Below, piece by piece: positions 58,016-64,000 of a stretch of DNA of 64,000 nt. How positions within the stretch are numbered: position 1 is the stretch's first letter; each line of letters opens with the position of its first letter. The DNA lies in the NCBI RefSeq assembly GCF_041504345.1, contig NZ_CP167894.1:1798001-1862000 (forward strand), given 5' to 3'. A model generated the notes under the pieces. That model had not been told where the DNA came from, ran no database searches, and worked only from the letters and a program-made list of their open reading frames with translations. The DNA comes from Vibrio sp. BS-M-Sm-2. GTDB lineage: Bacteria > Pseudomonadota > Gammaproteobacteria > Enterobacterales > Vibrionaceae. Made by a program: the position numbers and the translations under genes.

Positions 58016-58543
58016 TTACATATCTTGCAGTTTCTTAGAGAATAAAGAGACTTTTTCCCAGTTTGTGTATTCGACTTCCTTGGTTGTATCCGTTTCACCA
58101 CCTGTCATATTCATAATGAAGCGAATCATGGTTTTATCGAACCAGTTATAACGTGGATAATAGAGTGCGCCAGCAAACACACCGATTAGAGTCGGCTGCC
58201 ATGGGGACTTTAGAAGAAACTTCTTAATATAGGCGCTACCTTCAGGGGTATCTTTTCCTTGGTCTTCTTTACGCGCTGTTAAGTTAACGCAAAAGAAGGC
58301 AACCTTATTTGATTGCAGCTGATCAAGGTTGGCATCAATGAACTGATATAGCTTCTTATTGAGATGCCCATAGCGAATAGATGCGCCAATCAACACTCTG
58401 TCGTATTGAGCAAAGTCGACATTACCAATGGTGTGCAGATCTTGAAGCTCACATTCGAACTCATTCATTTCTTCTTTTATATAGTTCAAGATTTTCTTGG
58501 TCTGCCCTTCACGGCTTGAATACAAAAATAGAGCTTTTGCCAA
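58016..58543 (-). CDS. hemG: Menaquinone-dependent protoporphyrinogen oxidase
   Basis: This 175-aa flavodoxin-like enzyme starts MAKALFLYSSREGQTKKILN, with the FMN phosphate loop YSSREGQT. The core block DRVLIGASIRYGHLNKKL and the HemG-specific insert near 110-140 (KKFLLKSPWQPTLIGVFAG) are present. HemG oxidises protoporphyrinogen IX in heme synthesis, passing electrons to quinones. It lies 10 bp after trkH on the same strand, upstream of the rRNA operon, as in E. coli. Confidence 0.92.
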   Translation of the reverse strand: MAKALFLYSSREGQTKKILNYIKEEMNEFECELQDLHTIGNVDFAQYDRVLIGASIRYGHLNKKLYQFIDANLDQLQSNKVAFFCVNLTARKEDQGKDTPEGSAYIKKFLLKSPWQPTLIGVFAGALYYPRYNWFDKTMIRFIMNMTGGETDTTKEVEYTNWEKVSLFSKKLQDM

Positions 58544-58553
58544 AATGTTGTCC

Positions 58554-60011
58554 TTAGCTACGCCAAAACGTAGGGGTCAATAAAATTAATAAGGTGAATA
58601 TCTCTAAACGACCAAACAGCATAGATACGATCAACACCCACTTAGCCTTGTCATTCACATCGCCGAAGTGCATTGCCACTTCACCTAAGCCCGGGCCAAG
58701 GTTATTCAATGTTGCCGCTACGGCAGAGAAAGCACTCAGCTCATCCATACCAGTTGCAATCAGAGCCAACATACAAACCACAAAAACCAATGCGTATGCA
58801 GAGAAGAAGCCCCAAACCGCATCGACGACACGCTGTGGTAGTGCCGAACCGCCAACCTTGATGGTATAGACAGCTCGCGGGTGGACAAGGCGCTTCATTT
58901 CACGAGCACCTTGCAAGGTAAGCAGTAATATTCGAATGACTTTCATACCGCCACCCGTTGAACCTGCACAGCCCCCTATAAAAGAAGAGAACAGGAGCAG
59001 CACAGGTAAGAATAACGGCCACTCAGAGAAACCTGTGGTGGTGAAGCCTGCGGTTGTTGAAATAGACACCGTTTGGAACAAGGCTTGATCAAAAGCATCG
59101 TAATACGAGTCATAAGAGTGGTGATTAAGCAGTAATAAGAAACAAACTAAGAACAAGACTGCTTGAATAAAGATAAAGGCGCGGAATTCAGGATCTTTCC
59201 AATAATACTTAGGATGCACACCACCAGAAGCAAATGCAGCAAAGTGAAGCGAATAGTTACACGCAGAGATAAGAAGGAACACGACCGTAATCATGTTGAT
59301 AGCAGGGCTGTTGAAATAGCCCATACTCGCATCGTGAGTCGAGAAGCCACCAATCGCAATAGTAGAGAAGCTATGACTTATAGCATCAAAAAAGCTCATC
59401 CCTGCAAGCCAAAACGCCACCGCACAAGCAATCGTTAGACTCAGATAGATGTACCAAAGCGCTTTTGCCGTTTCAGCAATACGCGGAGTCATCTTACTGT
59501 CTTTTACAGGGCCCGGGATTTCTGCACGATATAGCTGCATACCACCGATGCCCAGAACCGGAAGGATGGCTACCGCCAATACGATGATACCCATACCACC
59601 AAACCATTGCAGGAACTGGCGGTAAAACAGAATCGCCTTAGGCAGATCATCGAGGCCGACAATAACGGTCGCGCCCGTGGTTGTTAATGCAGAAAAGGAT
59701 TCGAAGAAAGCATCGGTTACCGACACATTGGGGTTATCGGCGATCAAAAACGGCAGCGCACCAGCACTACCGATTACCGTCCAGAATAAAACAACAATCA
59801 AGAAGCCATCACGCGCTTTCAATTCATGCTTATAACGCCGGTTTGGAAACCAGCAGGTTGCTCCACAGAATAAGAGAACAAAAAAGGTCGTCACAAATGG
59901 CACACCCGCACCATCTCGATAGATCAGTGCGACGAGCGCAGGCGCGAGCATTGATACACTAAAAAGTGCTAATAATAATCCGACGATTCGAATAATTGAG
60001 CGAAATTGCAT
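58554..60011 (-). CDS. trkH: Trk potassium uptake system membrane protein TrkH
   Basis: This 485-aa K+ channel-like protein starts MQFRSIIRIVGLLLALFSVS. Four pore-loop repeats are visible: SALTTTGATVIVGLDDL, FSTIAIGGFSTHDAS, VSISTTAGFTTTGFSEW and ATLNNLGPGLGEV. It imports K+ with the cytosolic TrkA regulator, which is not in this window. The short gap to hemG and 34 bp to yigZ make a yigZ-trkH-hemG operon likely. Confidence 0.94.
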   Translation of the reverse strand: MQFRSIIRIVGLLLALFSVSMLAPALVALIYRDGAGVPFVTTFFVLLFCGATCWFPNRRYKHELKARDGFLIVVLFWTVIGSAGALPFLIADNPNVSVTDAFFESFSALTTTGATVIVGLDDLPKAILFYRQFLQWFGGMGIIVLAVAILPVLGIGGMQLYRAEIPGPVKDSKMTPRIAETAKALWYIYLSLTIACAVAFWLAGMSFFDAISHSFSTIAIGGFSTHDASMGYFNSPAINMITVVFLLISACNYSLHFAAFASGGVHPKYYWKDPEFRAFIFIQAVLFLVCFLLLLNHHSYDSYYDAFDQALFQTVSISTTAGFTTTGFSEWPLFLPVLLLFSSFIGGCAGSTGGGMKVIRILLLTLQGAREMKRLVHPRAVYTIKVGGSALPQRVVDAVWGFFSAYALVFVVCMLALIATGMDELSAFSAVAATLNNLGPGLGEVAMHFGDVNDKAKWVLIVSMLFGRLEIFTLLILLTPTFWRS

Positions 60012-60045
60012 GAGCTATTGAACGAAGCGAAATGCTTCACACTTC

Positions 60046-60669
60046 CTAGTTGTCTTTGACTTTCGTTACCAGTGCCTTAGCACCGCTTTTATTGATCATG
60101 GTTTGGGTAAACGAATCTACCTGAAGGAGCTCTATTTCAATAATAAGCTCAACTTGAACACCATAATCCGCTTGGACTTCAACAGCCTGATGCTGAGCCA
60201 TGATGGATTGTGCAATCGGCACAAAGCCATAGTCTAACTCTAGCCGTAATTTTGTGGTTATTTTTTTCTCGATAGTTTGAAGCAGCTTGAGAGCTTGTTG
60301 TACTCCACCACCATAAGCCTTAACTAAACCACCAGTACCAAGCTTAATTCCACCTGAATAGCGAGTGACTACAGCCGTTAACTCGCCAACACCCGAACCA
60401 GACAGTTGCGCCAAGATAGGCTTACCCGCAGTACCCGAGGGTTCGCCATCATCACTAAAGCCCCACTTCATCGAGTCTTCAGGTCGCCCTGCAGCAAAGC
60501 CCCAACAGTTATGTCGCGCTGAAGAGTGCTCTTTTTTTACCTGCTCTACGAATTGTTTAGCAGTTTCTATACTTGGTGTATGAGCAAGGTGCGTAATAAA
60601 GACGCTCTTTTTTATCTCTTCTTCAAACAGAGCTGAAGCTGACGGTATTAAATAGGGCTGTTCATTCAT
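60046..60669 (-). CDS. yigZ: IMPACT/YigZ-family protein
   Basis: This 207-aa product starts MNEQPYLIPSASALFEEEIK, with the UPF0029/IMPACT N-terminal core (SVFITHLAHTPSIETAKQF, then DDGEPSGTAGKPILAQLSGS and TRYSGGIKLGTGGLVKAYG). A ferredoxin-like C-terminal domain follows (about 140-207). The molecular role is not settled in bacteria. The order yigZ-trkH-hemG matches E. coli, with fadB divergent. Confidence 0.92.
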   Translation of the reverse strand: MNEQPYLIPSASALFEEEIKKSVFITHLAHTPSIETAKQFVEQVKKEHSSARHNCWGFAAGRPEDSMKWGFSDDGEPSGTAGKPILAQLSGSGVGELTAVVTRYSGGIKLGTGGLVKAYGGGVQQALKLLQTIEKKITTKLRLELDYGFVPIAQSIMAQHQAVEVQADYGVQVELIIEIELLQVDSFTQTMINKSGAKALVTKVKDN

Positions 60670-60809
60670 ATCGTTAACTTAGTAAATAAGAGCGGAGAAG
60701 TGTATCACGCGTGAATAATAAGGGTTAGAGGATCTGTGCTATCGCACAATGTTAAACAATTGTTTAAAAAATGTATTGAAATTAATCAACCACAGGTACA
60801 GACTAAGAT

Positions 60810-60826
60810 AACTGGTCTTACCAGGT
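60810..60826. promoter_or_regulatory. FadR-like operator upstream of fadB
   Basis: aactggtcttaccaggt follows the FadR pattern TGGTC-N-GACCA with one mismatch. It lies about 70 bp before the fadB ATG, where FadR would repress the operon until acyl-CoA is present. Confidence 0.7.
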
Positions 60827-60896
60827 ATTCTACAATAATAGAAAGATAACAAGATTCTCTCAAACAATCGTGGATTGTATGTCATGGAGATAGACA

Positions 60897-64000
<3,104 letters not shown>

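Overview
The window looks like a Vibrio chromosome, from the part of the primary replicon that carries rRNA and tRNA operons. The evidence is a core gene order shared with other gammaproteobacteria (uspB-ftnA-uspA, rsmJ, prlC-rlmJ-gorA; fadBA/yigZ-trkH-hemG-16S), a Vibrio-type vexRAB-ilvC-ilvY block, an extra nqrB gene, and an rRNA operon with a Glu-Lys-Val tRNA spacer. Species cannot be assigned by reading alone. The left edge cuts rmuC and the right edge cuts fadA.

Layout. 1-17.5 kb is core: rmuC, two EamA exporters, yhiN, the uspB/ftnA/uspA stress and iron-storage cluster, rsmJ (frameshifted here), a large GGDEF-EAL sensor, asnC, an IS4-group insertion sequence that split the asnC/prlC terminator, then prlC, rlmJ and gorA.

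17.50-30.47 kb is a 13-kb integrated island. It sits exactly in the 3' end of gorA: a 9-bp repeat (gttaccatg) flanks it, and the native gorA end (ATG AGA TAA) and its terminator lie beyond the right boundary. The left side carries a recombination module of two catalytic tyrosine recombinases, one degenerate recombinase-fold protein and a small coiled-coil protein. This matches the intA-tfp-intB-srap layout I recall for strand-biased circularizing integrative elements of Vibrio. intA needs a -1 frameshift at an A7 run. The cargo on the minus strand looks like anti-phage defence: a ThsB-like TIR protein, a caspase-like protease and a second TIR protein (a Thoeris-like cassette). Upstream of it are a GHKL ATPase with a STAS-like partner, then an SF2 helicase with a small DNA-binding-like protein, facing a divergent XRE regulator across paired palindromic operators. 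A 55-aa ORF and a GNAT-like gene close the island.

30.5-39 kb is core or semi-core: a small conserved protein, a stand-alone nqrB paralogue, a SPOR-domain periplasmic protein and a four-gene peptide ABC importer. 39.8-40.7 kb is a minus-strand tRNA operon (Arg-His-Pro-His-Pro) that decays into tRNA relics at its 3' end. 41-52 kb has cytochrome c5, rep, the vexRAB efflux operon, ubiK, ilvC/ilvY and tRNA-Ser. 52-58 kb is a complete rRNA operon on the minus strand (16S-Glu-Lys-Val-23S-5S) with P1/P2 promoters and boxA sites. 58-64 kb holds hemG, trkH, yigZ and the fatty-acid oxidation operon fadB-fadA behind a FadR-like site.
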